From contig NZ_WUFT01000020.1 in assembly GCF_010668805.1 (NCBI RefSeq), positions 1 to 64,000 of the forward strand: a stretch of 64,000 nucleotides of DNA, given 5' to 3'. A program made the translations under genes and the position numbers. This document shows positions 44,904 through 52,962 of this stretch, piece after piece (positions within the stretch are counted from its first letter, which is position 1; each line of letters opens with the position of its first letter). This DNA is from Rhizobium phaseoli. Lineage in GTDB: Bacteria; Pseudomonadota; Alphaproteobacteria; Rhizobiales; Rhizobiaceae. The notes under the pieces were generated by a model that did not search any database, had not been told where the DNA came from, and worked only from the letters and a program-made list of their open reading frames with translations.

Positions 44904-44958
44904 AGAAAAAGGCCCCCAAACGACCAGGTCGTGGAAGCCCTTCTCCTATCCTTAAGCA
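44904..44958 (-). ncRNA. Antisense ctRNA (incompatibility RNA) between repB and repC
   Basis: On the minus strand TTGACT (44993-44988) and GATTCT (44970-44965) with 17-bp spacing form a promoter. The transcript would be about 55 nt and end in a stem (GGCTTCC...GGGGGCC with an inner ACGAC-CTG-GTCGT) followed by TTTTTCTTTT. Length, position and the conserved surrounding sequence agree with the ctRNA that limits repC expression in repABC plasmids. Exact ends are estimates. Confidence 0.7.
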
Positions 44959-45011
44959 AGACAGAGAATCGCATTTTCACGAATCCCAGTCAAGAGTCCT
45001 GCAGCGCCGCC

Positions 45012-45073
45012 CGTGTCTTTTTCAGACACGCAAGGAGGGCTGTAGCGCTTTGAAGCTACGCGCCGTTTGGTGA
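45012..45073 (+). promoter_or_regulatory. repC leader hairpins and mini-ORF
   Basis: Downstream of the ctRNA promoter lies a hairpin CGTGTCT-TTTTC-AGACACG (45012-45030). An unused-looking strong Shine-Dalgarno AAGGAGG (45032-45038) and a second stem GTAGC...GCTAC follow. A seven-codon frame TTG...TGA at 45050-45073 could be read from this site. The arrangement fits ctRNA-dependent control of repC; the leader peptide is speculative. Confidence 0.45.
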
Positions 45074-45108
45074 GCGGATTTCTTTTGCCTGATTGAAAGG
45101 TGAAGGAA

Positions 45109-46407
45109 ATGGAGAGTGAATGTGTGACGACGCCCTTCGGGCGGCGGCCAATGTCGCTTGCCATGTTGCTGAAACAGCGGCGAGGCGAAGCGATCGAGCC
45201 TGGGGCTAGGCGCAACAAGTGGAAACTGTTCAGATCGGTCTGCGAGGCCCGCGCGGGTCTCGGCGTGAGCGACCGTGCGCTGACGGTGCTCGATGCGCTG
45301 CTGACGTTTTTTCCCGACGACGAGCTGTCCGGCGAAAAAGGACTGGTCGTCTTTCCCTCGAACACCCAACTTTGCCTCAGGGCACGCGGCATGGCCGCCG
45401 CGACGCTGCGCCGGCATCTCGCAGGTCTCGTCGAAGCCGGCCTTATCTCCCGCAAGGACAGTCCGAACGGCAAGCGCTATATCCGGCGCAACAGGGAAGG
45501 CGGGGTTGACGAGGCCTACGGCTTCAGCCTGGCGCCGCTTCTTGCCCGCGCTACCGAGATCGAAACGATCGCCGCCCGCATCGCCGCCGACCGGCAGATG
45601 CTGCGCGCAATGAAGGAGCGGCTGACCATCTGCCGGCGCGACATCGCCAAGCTCGTTTCCGCAGCCATCGAGGAAGCGGTTCCCGGCGACTGGGAGCGTG
45701 TCTCTTCGACGTTCCAGGCGCTGTTGCAGCGCATGCCAAGAGCGGCAACGCTCGAAAACCTCGCGCCAATCCTCGAAGAGCTTGAGACGATGCGCTTGGG
45801 CATCATCAATACATTGGAATTGCAAGAGAAAATCCAGATAGCGAGCACCAATGAATCCCAGATTGAGCGCCACATACAGAATTCGAACCCTGAATCCACA
45901 TCTGAATCTGAACCGAGCTTGGAAACGAGGCAGGAGGCGAACCGCGATTACGAGCCGTGGGCAGGGCTGGAAAGACGCGAACCCGGAATGGCGGGGAAGG
46001 ACGGGGAGGGATTGCTGGCCATTGTCCGGACGAATGCTGCGGGATTGAAATCCTTTCCGCTCAGTATGGTTCTGCAGGCCTGCCCTGATATCGTCGACTA
46101 TGGGCCAGGCGGCGCGATCGCCAGTTGGCGGGACCTGATGATGGCGGCGGTCGTCGTGCGCTCGATGCTGGGCGTCGGCCCGTCGGCCTACGAGGAAGCA
46201 GCTGGAGTGATGGGACCGGAGAACACCGCCGCCGTCATGGCCTGCATCCTGCAGCGGGGAGAGAGCATCAACTCCGCCGGCGGTTATCTCAGAGATCTGA
46301 CGCGACGCGCCGAACGCGGCGAATTCGCGCTCGGTCCGATGCTGATGGCGCTTTTGCGGGCGAGGGGCTCATCTTCCTCGCACCCCGCTCAGGCAGCGTC
46401 GCGATAG
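45109..46407 (+). CDS. repC: Replication initiator RepC
   Basis: A 432-aa initiator protein restricted to alphaproteobacterial repABC replicons. Conserved segments are TPFGRRPMSLAMLLKQR, NKWKLFRSVCEARAGLGVSD, ALTVLDALLTFFPDDEL, FPSNTQLCLRARGMAAATLR and the C-terminal LGVGPSAYEEAAGVMGPENT. I chose the ATG at 45109 (AAAGGTG upstream) over the GTG at 45100. It acts in cis on an origin inside its own gene. The 3' end overlaps the convergent chemoreceptor gene by 19 bp. Confidence 0.96.
   Translation: MESECVTTPFGRRPMSLAMLLKQRRGEAIEPGARRNKWKLFRSVCEARAGLGVSDRALTVLDALLTFFPDDELSGEKGLVVFPSNTQLCLRARGMAAATLRRHLAGLVEAGLISRKDSPNGKRYIRRNREGGVDEAYGFSLAPLLARATEIETIAARIAADRQMLRAMKERLTICRRDIAKLVSAAIEEAVPGDWERVSSTFQALLQRMPRAATLENLAPILEELETMRLGIINTLELQEKIQIASTNESQIERHIQNSNPESTSESEPSLETRQEANRDYEPWAGLERREPGMAGKDGEGLLAIVRTNAAGLKSFPLSMVLQACPDIVDYGPGGAIASWRDLMMAAVVVRSMLGVGPSAYEEAAGVMGPENTAAVMACILQRGESINSAGGYLRDLTRRAERGEFALGPMLMALLRARGSSSSHPAQAASR
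45800..45920. other. oriV: AT-rich segment in repC, candidate origin of replication
   Basis: Within repC, about 45800-45920 is visibly richer in A and T than the rest and encodes a polar, low-complexity linker (NESQIERHIQNSNPESTSES). In studied repABC plasmids the origin lies in the central AT-rich part of repC, so this is the likely place of initiation. Confidence 0.5.
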
Positions 46408-48194
46408 GCCCGCGTGCCGGACGACGCCCTGCCCAATTCGAACTGGGTAACCAGCTCGCGCAGGCGCTCGGCCTCACCGGCAAGCGTCACGCTGGCGGCT
46501 GTGGTTTCCTCCACCATCGCGGCATTTTGCTGGGTCACCTGGTCGAGTTGGTGCATCGCCGCATTGACCTCCGACAGGTTGGTAGACTGTTCGCGCGCCG
46601 CGCCTGCCAAGGCTTCCATGAACCGGTTGATATCGATGATGAAGCGGCCGATATCGCCAAGTGCTGCACCGGTCTGGCTGACCAGTTCGACGCCGGTGGT
46701 GACCTTGGCGGACGACCGCCCGATCAGTTCCTTGATCTCCTTGGCGGCCTTGGCCGAGCGCTGAGCGAGTTCGCGCACCTCCTGGGCGACGACGGCGAAA
46801 CCCTTGCCGGCCTCGCCGGCCCGGGCAGCCTCGACACCGGCATTCAACGCCAGCAGGTTGGTTTGGAAGGCAATCTGGTCGATGACGCTGATGATGTTGT
46901 TGATCTGCTTGGACGATTCCTCGATCTGCCCCATGGCCTCGACCGTCTGGGCCACCACCTTGCCCGAGGCTGCGGCGCTGCGATTGGCGCTGTCGGCGAC
47001 ACTGCGGGCCTCTTCGGCGATCTTGGAGGCTTCGTTGACCTTGGCAGTCACGGCGCTGAGCGCCGCGGCGGTCTGTTCGAGCGTCGCCGCCTGCCGCTCG
47101 GTGCGGCCGGAGAGTTCGTTGGAGCCGTTGCTGATCTCACGAGTGCCGGAATTGATGATTGACACGCTTTCGGAAACGGAAAGGAGCGTGCCGCCGAGCT
47201 GCGCGACAGAGGCGTTGAAATCATTTCGGAGGGGTTCGAATTCCGGCGCGAACCGGTCCGAGAGCTTGAAGGCGAGATCGCCCTCCGCGAGCCGCTTCAG
47301 CCCGGCTGCGAGCCCCGATGTGGCAACCGTCAGCCGCTCGGCCGCGCTCGCCTCCGCCTGCTCCTGGTCGGCCAGCCGGTTTGCCTCCGCCAGCCGCCGG
47401 TTTTCCGCGGCTTCGCCTTCGAGCCGGGTGCGGGCGATGGCGTTCTGGCGGAAGACTTCCACCGAGCCCGCCATCAGGCCTATCTCGTCACGGCGCCCCG
47501 CATAGGGGATCGCCTTATCCGTCTCGCCGCTCGCGAGATCCTGCATGGAGTGCGTAATGCGCTGGATCGGGCGCGACACGTGCCGGGCGATGGCGATCAG
47601 AATGCCGAGACCGATGATGGCAGCAAGGCCCGCCAAGGCCAATTCGATTTCGATCTTCGTCTCCAGCGCGCTGCCGGCGTCAGCCACACTGTCCGTCGCA
47701 ATCTGATCGACGATGGCATTGACGGCAGCAATCCCGGTCAGGATCGCCTGCTGAGAACGCGCCAGCTTTTCGGCCGTCGGCACCTCTTCCGCCTGCTGCA
47801 GTCCAAGGCTGATCCTGACATCCTTTTCCCAGGCCTCATGCACCTGGCGGAGCGATCCTACCCCCTCGGTCAGCGAAGCGGCGAGGTCGATGCGGCCAAG
47901 TTCGTCGAGCGATTGCGAGAGCGCGCCGTCGGTCGCGTCAAACTCGGCCTTGACCTCGGTCGTCGGCACGAAATTCGTCATCGAAAGCACCCGCTCGACC
48001 ACCGATGTGGCTTGCCGGAACTGCTGTTCGATATGAGCGGAGGCCAGCTTGGCGTTCACCGCCTCCTGCACGACCGCGGCGACCCGGGTCTGGCCGGTGA
48101 CCGCCTGGTAGCCGATCAGGAATGCGCTGCCGAAGCCGACGACGATCGTTGCCACCATCGGCACGAGAATCTGCATGCGTATCGAGAGTTTCAT
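46389..48194 (-). CDS. Methyl-accepting chemotaxis protein
   Basis: A 601-aa chemoreceptor with an N-terminal membrane helix (ILVPMVATIVVGFGSAFLIG), a periplasmic four-helix-type sensor of about 150 residues and a second helix (ALAGLAAIIGLGILIAIA). A HAMP domain follows (RHVSRPIQRITHSMQDLASG). The signalling hairpin carries the tip VDQIAFQTNLLALNAGVEAA. There is no C-terminal NWETF-like pentapeptide. I chose the ATG at 48194 because its GAGG overlaps the stop of the di-haem peroxidase gene 10 bp upstream, implying one operon. Confidence 0.92.
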   Translation of the reverse strand: MKLSIRMQILVPMVATIVVGFGSAFLIGYQAVTGQTRVAAVVQEAVNAKLASAHIEQQFRQATSVVERVLSMTNFVPTTEVKAEFDATDGALSQSLDELGRIDLAASLTEGVGSLRQVHEAWEKDVRISLGLQQAEEVPTAEKLARSQQAILTGIAAVNAIVDQIATDSVADAGSALETKIEIELALAGLAAIIGLGILIAIARHVSRPIQRITHSMQDLASGETDKAIPYAGRRDEIGLMAGSVEVFRQNAIARTRLEGEAAENRRLAEANRLADQEQAEASAAERLTVATSGLAAGLKRLAEGDLAFKLSDRFAPEFEPLRNDFNASVAQLGGTLLSVSESVSIINSGTREISNGSNELSGRTERQAATLEQTAAALSAVTAKVNEASKIAEEARSVADSANRSAAASGKVVAQTVEAMGQIEESSKQINNIISVIDQIAFQTNLLALNAGVEAARAGEAGKGFAVVAQEVRELAQRSAKAAKEIKELIGRSSAKVTTGVELVSQTGAALGDIGRFIIDINRFMEALAGAAREQSTNLSEVNAAMHQLDQVTQQNAAMVEETTAASVTLAGEAERLRELVTQFELGRASSGTRAYRDAA

Positions 48195-48204
48195 TGCCTG
48201 CACC

Positions 48205-49191
48205 TCAGTTCGGCAGCGTCGGCAAGGGGATGTCTTGCTTTTCCGCGGTCAAAGTTCCCAGAAAGGCGATCAGATCCTTGCTCTCCTCTTCCGTCAGCAG
48301 GAAGGGCGACATTGCCGGATCAAGCGACGGACGGCTGACGCCGCCGCTTTCATAATGGACGATCACCTCGTCCATGCTCTTCAGGCTTCCGTCATGCATA
48401 TAGGGGCCACGGTAGAGCGTGTTGCGCAGGCCGGGTGTCTTAAAGGCATATTTATTGCCAGGGCTGCTCGCATCGATCTTGTAGCGGCCGATATCGTCGC
48501 CTGGCAGGCCGATGTCATGGAATTTGTTGTCGGTGAAATTCCAGCCCGTGTGGCAGGAGGAACAGCCCGCCGTGCCGGTGAACAACTCGAAGCCTCGCTT
48601 GGCGCTGTCGGAGACCGCCTTCTCGTCACCATCAACCCAGCGATCGAAGGGCGACCAATTGGAAACCACCGTCCGCTCATAGGTGGCGATCGCCGTCAGC
48701 AGGGTCTCCTTGCTGATGCCCTTGTCGGGAAACACCTCGCCGAACCAGTTCTTGTAATCGGGTATGCCCTGCATCTCGGCCACCGCATCGTCGAGCTTGC
48801 CGTTCATTTCGGCGGCGGCGGTGATCGGCCCCGCCGCCTGCTGCTCTAGGTTCGGTGCGCGGCCGTCCCAGAAAAAGGGCGACACCCAGGCAACGTTCAG
48901 AACCGTCGGCGCCTGGCGCGCCAGCGGGGTATTGGCCGCGCCGATCGGCGTCGTCACCGGCGTCTCGAAGCCGAAGGAAGGGTTATGACAGCTGGCGCAG
49001 GTCATGTTCTTGTTGCCGGAAAGCCGGGGATCGAAGAACAGCATCTTGCCGAGCGTCGCCAGTTGCGGGGAATAGGCAGCCACCCCCTCGAAAGGGACCG
49101 TCAGCGGCCGTTTATAGGCGGAAAGATCGGCGGCCGCGCCGGGCTGGACTGCGGCCAATGCGAAAAGGGAAGCAGCAATCAGGAGACGCAT
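48205..49191 (-). CDS. Di-haem cytochrome c peroxidase (CcpA/MauG family)
   Basis: A 328-aa periplasmic protein with a signal peptide (MRLLIAASLFALAAVQPG, cleaved near AAA). Two c-haem motifs are present, CASCH (in NMTCASCHNP) and CSSCH (in GTAGCSSCHTGWN). The first half also has FFDPRLSGNK and APTVLNVAW, the second TPGLRNTLYRGPYMHDGS. The family reduces hydrogen peroxide or acts as a MauG-like oxidase. It is co-transcribed with the chemoreceptor gene. Confidence 0.9.
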   Translation of the reverse strand: MRLLIAASLFALAAVQPGAAADLSAYKRPLTVPFEGVAAYSPQLATLGKMLFFDPRLSGNKNMTCASCHNPSFGFETPVTTPIGAANTPLARQAPTVLNVAWVSPFFWDGRAPNLEQQAAGPITAAAEMNGKLDDAVAEMQGIPDYKNWFGEVFPDKGISKETLLTAIATYERTVVSNWSPFDRWVDGDEKAVSDSAKRGFELFTGTAGCSSCHTGWNFTDNKFHDIGLPGDDIGRYKIDASSPGNKYAFKTPGLRNTLYRGPYMHDGSLKSMDEVIVHYESGGVSRPSLDPAMSPFLLTEEESKDLIAFLGTLTAEKQDIPLPTLPN

Positions 49192-49414
49192 CGTTCTAGC
49201 AGATCCGGAGGAAGTTTCTGGCTGATGCTAAAATTAGCGCAATTGCATTAATGGTATGTAAAGCAAAATATACTTGAGGCCAACTCGAAGGTTTTGCCAG
49301 TCAGCATTGCAATGCGGATATTATCCCCGGCGAAATACAATACCAGGTCCTACCTATATCGATGTTGCGGATGCACGAACGACTTGAAGGAGCCGGATAT
49401 GGGCAAACCTGATG
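49192..49414. other. Intergenic region, nothing identified
   Basis: A 223-bp, rather AT-rich gap between the peroxidase promoter side and the end of the ProQ/FinO gene. The peroxidase promoter should be here. I see no certain operator. Confidence 0.35.
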
Positions 49415-49897
49415 TCATCCGGCTCTGGCTGGCGCGCCCTTCTTGCCGAGAAGAGCTGCGCGGATCTGTTCGCTTTTGCTCAGCAGGGGAGGAGGAACCG
49501 GTACTGGGGCTTCGGGCGCTTCGGCCTTGCCGGTGCTCTGCTTGAGACTCAGGAAGCGCTTTTGCGCGACCAGCCGGTCTTCGGGCGATATTGGTTCGAC
49601 GGGTTCGCCCTCGAGGCCGTGGCGCATGGAATCGGGCTGGGCGCTTGCAAAATAGTAGCGCCGGCAGTGGACATAGGCGGCGGTCGCCCGACGCAGCGTC
49701 GTGACGCCGGCATCGGGCTTCAAGAGCGGACGGAGTTCGTTGAAAAGGCCGACGGCAAAAGGACGGATCGGATCACCTGCTTTGGTCGGAAGGACGGCAA
49801 CCGGCCGGATCAACAGCATATTGATCGCGGTTGCCTTCTCAACGTCGAGCTCGGTTGCCGCAATCGGTCCGCGGCTGATCTTCCAGGGCTTGTCCAT
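49415..49897 (-). CDS. ProQ/FinO-domain RNA chaperone
   Basis: A 160-aa protein with a ProQ/FinO RNA-binding domain over about residues 25-115 (PLLKPDAGVTTLRRATAAYV, HCRRYYFASAQPDSMRH, then GEPVEPISPEDRLVAQKRF). A proline-rich and basic tail ends the protein. I chose the ATG at 49897 because it has GGAGGACGC directly upstream; longer frames add unlikely sequence. FinO-domain proteins bind RNA stem-loops followed by U-tails and help antisense RNAs act. The gene stands alone, 3 kb from repABC. Its target RNA is unknown. Confidence 0.85.
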   Translation of the reverse strand: MDKPWKISRGPIAATELDVEKATAINMLLIRPVAVLPTKAGDPIRPFAVGLFNELRPLLKPDAGVTTLRRATAAYVHCRRYYFASAQPDSMRHGLEGEPVEPISPEDRLVAQKRFLSLKQSTGKAEAPEAPVPVPPPLLSKSEQIRAALLGKKGAPARAG

Positions 49898-50175
49898 GCG
49901 TCCTCCATGTAACCTCCATAGCGACCGACTATGATGGTATCTTGACGAAAAGGGCGAGTAACGGAAGTCGCACATCATCGGTCGCTCTGCAAGCCGCACG
50001 GAAGCGGCGTGGCAGCCCTGTGGCGAAATGCCGTTTCCTGGGCTTGATGTCGCTTGGTGTTTTCGCAATGCCGTTTCATCTAATCGTTTTTATCGAGCAA
50101 TATGCATTGACCTGCAGCATCGATTACAGTCCTTATCCGCGCCCAAGATGGAGTGACCGGCCGCGGGGAGGATAT
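49898..50175. other. Divergent intergenic region ProQ/FinO - panC
   Basis: A 278-bp gap holding the divergent promoters of the ProQ/FinO gene and panCB. I identify no clear operator and no gene. Confidence 0.35.
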
Positions 50176-51069
50176 ATGCGGGTTTTCTCGAGCATTGACG
50201 AGCTGCGCCACACACTCGATGCGCTGAAGCGGCAGGGGAGGACTGTCGGCCTCGTTCCGACGATGGGCTATCTTCATGCCGGTCATATGGAACTCGTCGC
50301 GCGCGCCCGCGCCGAAAACGACATCGTCGTCGTCTCGATTTTCGTCAATCCGCTGCAGTTCGGCCCGGCCGAAGACCTAAGCAAATATCCGCGCGATCTT
50401 GAACGCGACGCAGCCATGCTGAAGCAGGCCGGGGTCAATTTCCTTTTTTCGCCCGGCGTCGAGGACATGTATCCCCGGCCAATGCTGACCGTCGTCGACG
50501 TTCCCGATCTCGGACACGAGCTCGAAGGGGCGGTCCGGCCTGGGCACTTTGCCGGTGTCGCCACCGTCGTCAACAAGCTCTTCAACATCATGCAGCCGCA
50601 GACTGCCTATTTCGGAGAAAAGGACTATCAGCAGGTCGTCATCATCAAGCGCATGGTGGATGATCTGGCCATGCCGGTGCGGGTGATATCGGTGCCGACG
50701 GTCAGGGACGGCGACGGTCTCGCATTGTCGTCGCGCAACGTCTATCTCAGTCCTGAGGAGCGGCGTGCCGCGGTGATCGTGCCTCAGGCCCTCGACGAAG
50801 CCGAGCGTCTCATCGCCGGCGGCCTGACGGATCCAGCTGAACTCGAGAAAAAGCTGACGGCTTTTCTCGGTCGCGAGCCTCTGGCAAAGCCCGAGGTCGT
50901 TGCCGTCAGGGATGCTTCGACGCTGCAGCCGGTCGCCTCAATCACAGAACCCGTCGTCGTCGCGCTCTTCGTTCGGCTCGGCTCGACACGGCTTCTCGAC
51001 AACCGGGTCCTCGGCGGTAACAGAGTGATCGGCGGGCGGGGCTTGCCGGGAAAGGGAGTGACCAGATGA
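50176..51069 (+). CDS. panC: Pantoate-beta-alanine ligase
   Basis: A 297-aa pantothenate synthetase that joins pantoate and beta-alanine using ATP. Motifs are VPTMGYLHAGHMELVARA (HxGH), IFVNPLQFGPAEDLSKYPR, GHFAGVATVVNKLFNI, TAYFGEKDYQQVVIIKRM and LALSSRNVYLS. The ATG at 50176 has GGGGAGG upstream. It overlaps panB by 4 bp. In R. etli CFN42 these genes are plasmid-borne and needed without added pantothenate. Confidence 0.97.
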   Translation: MRVFSSIDELRHTLDALKRQGRTVGLVPTMGYLHAGHMELVARARAENDIVVVSIFVNPLQFGPAEDLSKYPRDLERDAAMLKQAGVNFLFSPGVEDMYPRPMLTVVDVPDLGHELEGAVRPGHFAGVATVVNKLFNIMQPQTAYFGEKDYQQVVIIKRMVDDLAMPVRVISVPTVRDGDGLALSSRNVYLSPEERRAAVIVPQALDEAERLIAGGLTDPAELEKKLTAFLGREPLAKPEVVAVRDASTLQPVASITEPVVVALFVRLGSTRLLDNRVLGGNRVIGGRGLPGKGVTR

Positions 51070-51887
51070 GTGCGGCCGGAATTCAAAAGCGCCTGACGCC
51101 AGCCCGCATTTTAGCCATGAAGGGCGGCAAGCCGATCGTCTGCCTCACCGCCTATACGACGCCGATGGCGCGGCTGCTCGACGAGCATTGCGATCTGCTG
51201 CTGGTCGGGGATTCGCTTGGCATGGTGCTCTACGGCATGGAGAACACTATCGGCGTCACGCTCGAGATGATGATCGCCCATGGCAAGGCTGTCATGCGCG
51301 GCGTCTCCAAGGCCTGCGTCGTCGTCGACATGCCGTTCGGCAGTTATCAGGAATCGAAAGAGGTTGCCTTCCGCAATGCCGTCCGCACCCTGCAGGAAAC
51401 CGGCTGCGATGCCGTCAAGCTGGAGGGGGGCGAGGAGATGGCCGAGACCATCGCCTTTCTGACGAAGCGAGGGGTCCCGGTGATGGGACATATCGGCCTG
51501 ATGCCGCAGCAGGTCCAAACCGCAGGCGGCTATCGGTCCGTCGGCCATTCGGAACACGAGACGTCGAAGATCCGGCGTGATGCGCACGCCATAGGCGGCT
51601 CGGGCGCCTTTGCCGTCGTCATCGAGGGTACGGTGGAGCCGCTCGCCCGAGAGGTGACTGCGGCCATGCACATCCCGAGCATCGGCATCGGCGCCTCTTC
51701 CGCCTGCGACGGCCAGGTTCTGGTCTCCGACGACATTCTCGGGCTGTTCAACGATTTCACGCCGCGTTTCGTCAAACGCTACGACGAACTCGGCAAGCGG
51801 GTCGCCGAGGCTGCCGCCGCCTATGCCGCGGAGGTGCGTTCGCGAAAGTTTCCGGCAGCGGAGCACACGTTCAAGCGGCGACCCTAA
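51066..51887 (+). CDS. panB: 3-methyl-2-oxobutanoate hydroxymethyltransferase
   Basis: A 273-aa ketopantoate hydroxymethyltransferase, the first enzyme of pantothenate synthesis. Motifs are VCLTAYTTPMARLLDEHCD, LLVGDSLGMVLYG (metal-binding Asp), VVVDMPFGSYQ, KLEGGEEMAETI, MGHIGLMPQQVQTAGGY and IPSIGIGASSACDGQVLV. It is coupled to panC through an ATGA overlap. Confidence 0.97.
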   Translation: MSAAGIQKRLTPARILAMKGGKPIVCLTAYTTPMARLLDEHCDLLLVGDSLGMVLYGMENTIGVTLEMMIAHGKAVMRGVSKACVVVDMPFGSYQESKEVAFRNAVRTLQETGCDAVKLEGGEEMAETIAFLTKRGVPVMGHIGLMPQQVQTAGGYRSVGHSEHETSKIRRDAHAIGGSGAFAVVIEGTVEPLAREVTAAMHIPSIGIGASSACDGQVLVSDDILGLFNDFTPRFVKRYDELGKRVAEAAAAYAAEVRSRKFPAAEHTFKRRP

Positions 51888-51905
51888 GGCCAGGACATCC
51901 GGTCA

Positions 51906-52820
51906 TCACCGTGCGACCTGTCGTTCGCGCATAATGCCGGCCGAGCGGCGAACCGCCTCGGAAACCTGCAGGAGCTGTTTGGCCATCGGGGTCGAATTGC
52001 GCCAGACCATGCCGATCGTTCGCGACGGCTGTGGAGACTGGAAGCGGGAGATCGAAACCTGCGCCGAGCGCGTTTCCACAGGAACCGCCATCTCCGGGAT
52101 CAAAGTGATGCCGATGCCGGCGCTGACCATCTGGACCAGGGTGGAGAGCGAGCTGCCTTCCATGACTTCCCGGGGGCGGGCCGAGCCGATCTTGCAGAAC
52201 GACAAGGCCTGATCGCGGAAGCAATGGCCTTCTTCCAGCAGCAGCAACCGCATTTCGCGCAGCGCCTCGCGTTCGGGCACCGGCTTGCCCTCGTCTTCGG
52301 GCCGCCGCACCAGCACGAATTCTTCCTTGAAGAGCTCGAGTTCGGTCAGCGACGGTTCCGACACCGGCAAAGCCACGATTGCCGTGTCCAGCTGGCCTTG
52401 GGTAAGCTCCTGAACCAGCTTTGCCGTCTGCGTCTCACGCACCTCGATCTGAATTCCGGCGAAAGTTTTGTTCAGATCGTTTATGATGACCGGCAGCAGA
52501 TAGGGCGCGATGGTCGGTATGATGCCGATGCGCAGCCGCGTCAGAAAGGAGTGGCGGGAGGCGCGCGCCAGCTCCCCCAGCTCGTCTACGCCGCGCAGGA
52601 TCTCGCGGGCCTTGAGAGCGAAGGACTGGCCGAAGGCCGTCAGCTTTACTTCACGCGCACTGCGCTCGAAAAGCGCGCTGCCCAACTCTAGCTCAAGTTC
52701 CTTGATCTGCATCGAGAGAGCCGGCTGGGAGATGGCGCAGGCGTCGGCAGCTCGCCGGAAACGGCGATCCCTTGCCAGGGCTTCAAAATAACGCAGCTGT
52801 TTCAAGGTCAGGTTCTTCAT
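51906..52820 (-). CDS. oxyR: LysR-type hydrogen peroxide regulator OxyR
   Basis: A 304-aa LysR-type regulator. The helix-turn-helix is LKQLRYFEALARDRRFRRAA with AISQPALSMQIKELELELGS. The regulatory domain has the two redox cysteines expected of OxyR (LLLLEEGHCFRDQALSFCKI) and STLVQMVSAGIGITLIPEMA. It is divergent from katG, as in R. etli. It senses peroxide through a disulphide and controls katG. Confidence 0.93.
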   Translation of the reverse strand: MKNLTLKQLRYFEALARDRRFRRAADACAISQPALSMQIKELELELGSALFERSAREVKLTAFGQSFALKAREILRGVDELGELARASRHSFLTRLRIGIIPTIAPYLLPVIINDLNKTFAGIQIEVRETQTAKLVQELTQGQLDTAIVALPVSEPSLTELELFKEEFVLVRRPEDEGKPVPEREALREMRLLLLEEGHCFRDQALSFCKIGSARPREVMEGSSLSTLVQMVSAGIGITLIPEMAVPVETRSAQVSISRFQSPQPSRTIGMVWRNSTPMAKQLLQVSEAVRRSAGIMRERQVAR

Positions 52821-52864
52821 AAGCTCAGCTTATCGCCGCAATCAGTAAATCCAACTTAAAATTA

Positions 52865-52883
52865 TCATATGCTTCCGATATGA
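52865..52883. promoter_or_regulatory. Candidate OxyR site between oxyR and katG
   Basis: TCATAT-GCTTCCG-ATATGA is a perfect inverted repeat with a 7-bp spacer in the 142-bp divergent region. Spacing and AT content suit a LysR/OxyR half-site pair. Binding is inferred. Confidence 0.5.
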
Positions 52884-52962
52884 AGACAGCAAGGGAGAGC
52901 AGGGTGCCCACTCGGCTCAACGTTTTAAACGGCAGACAGATCAAGCAATGAAGGAGACGATC

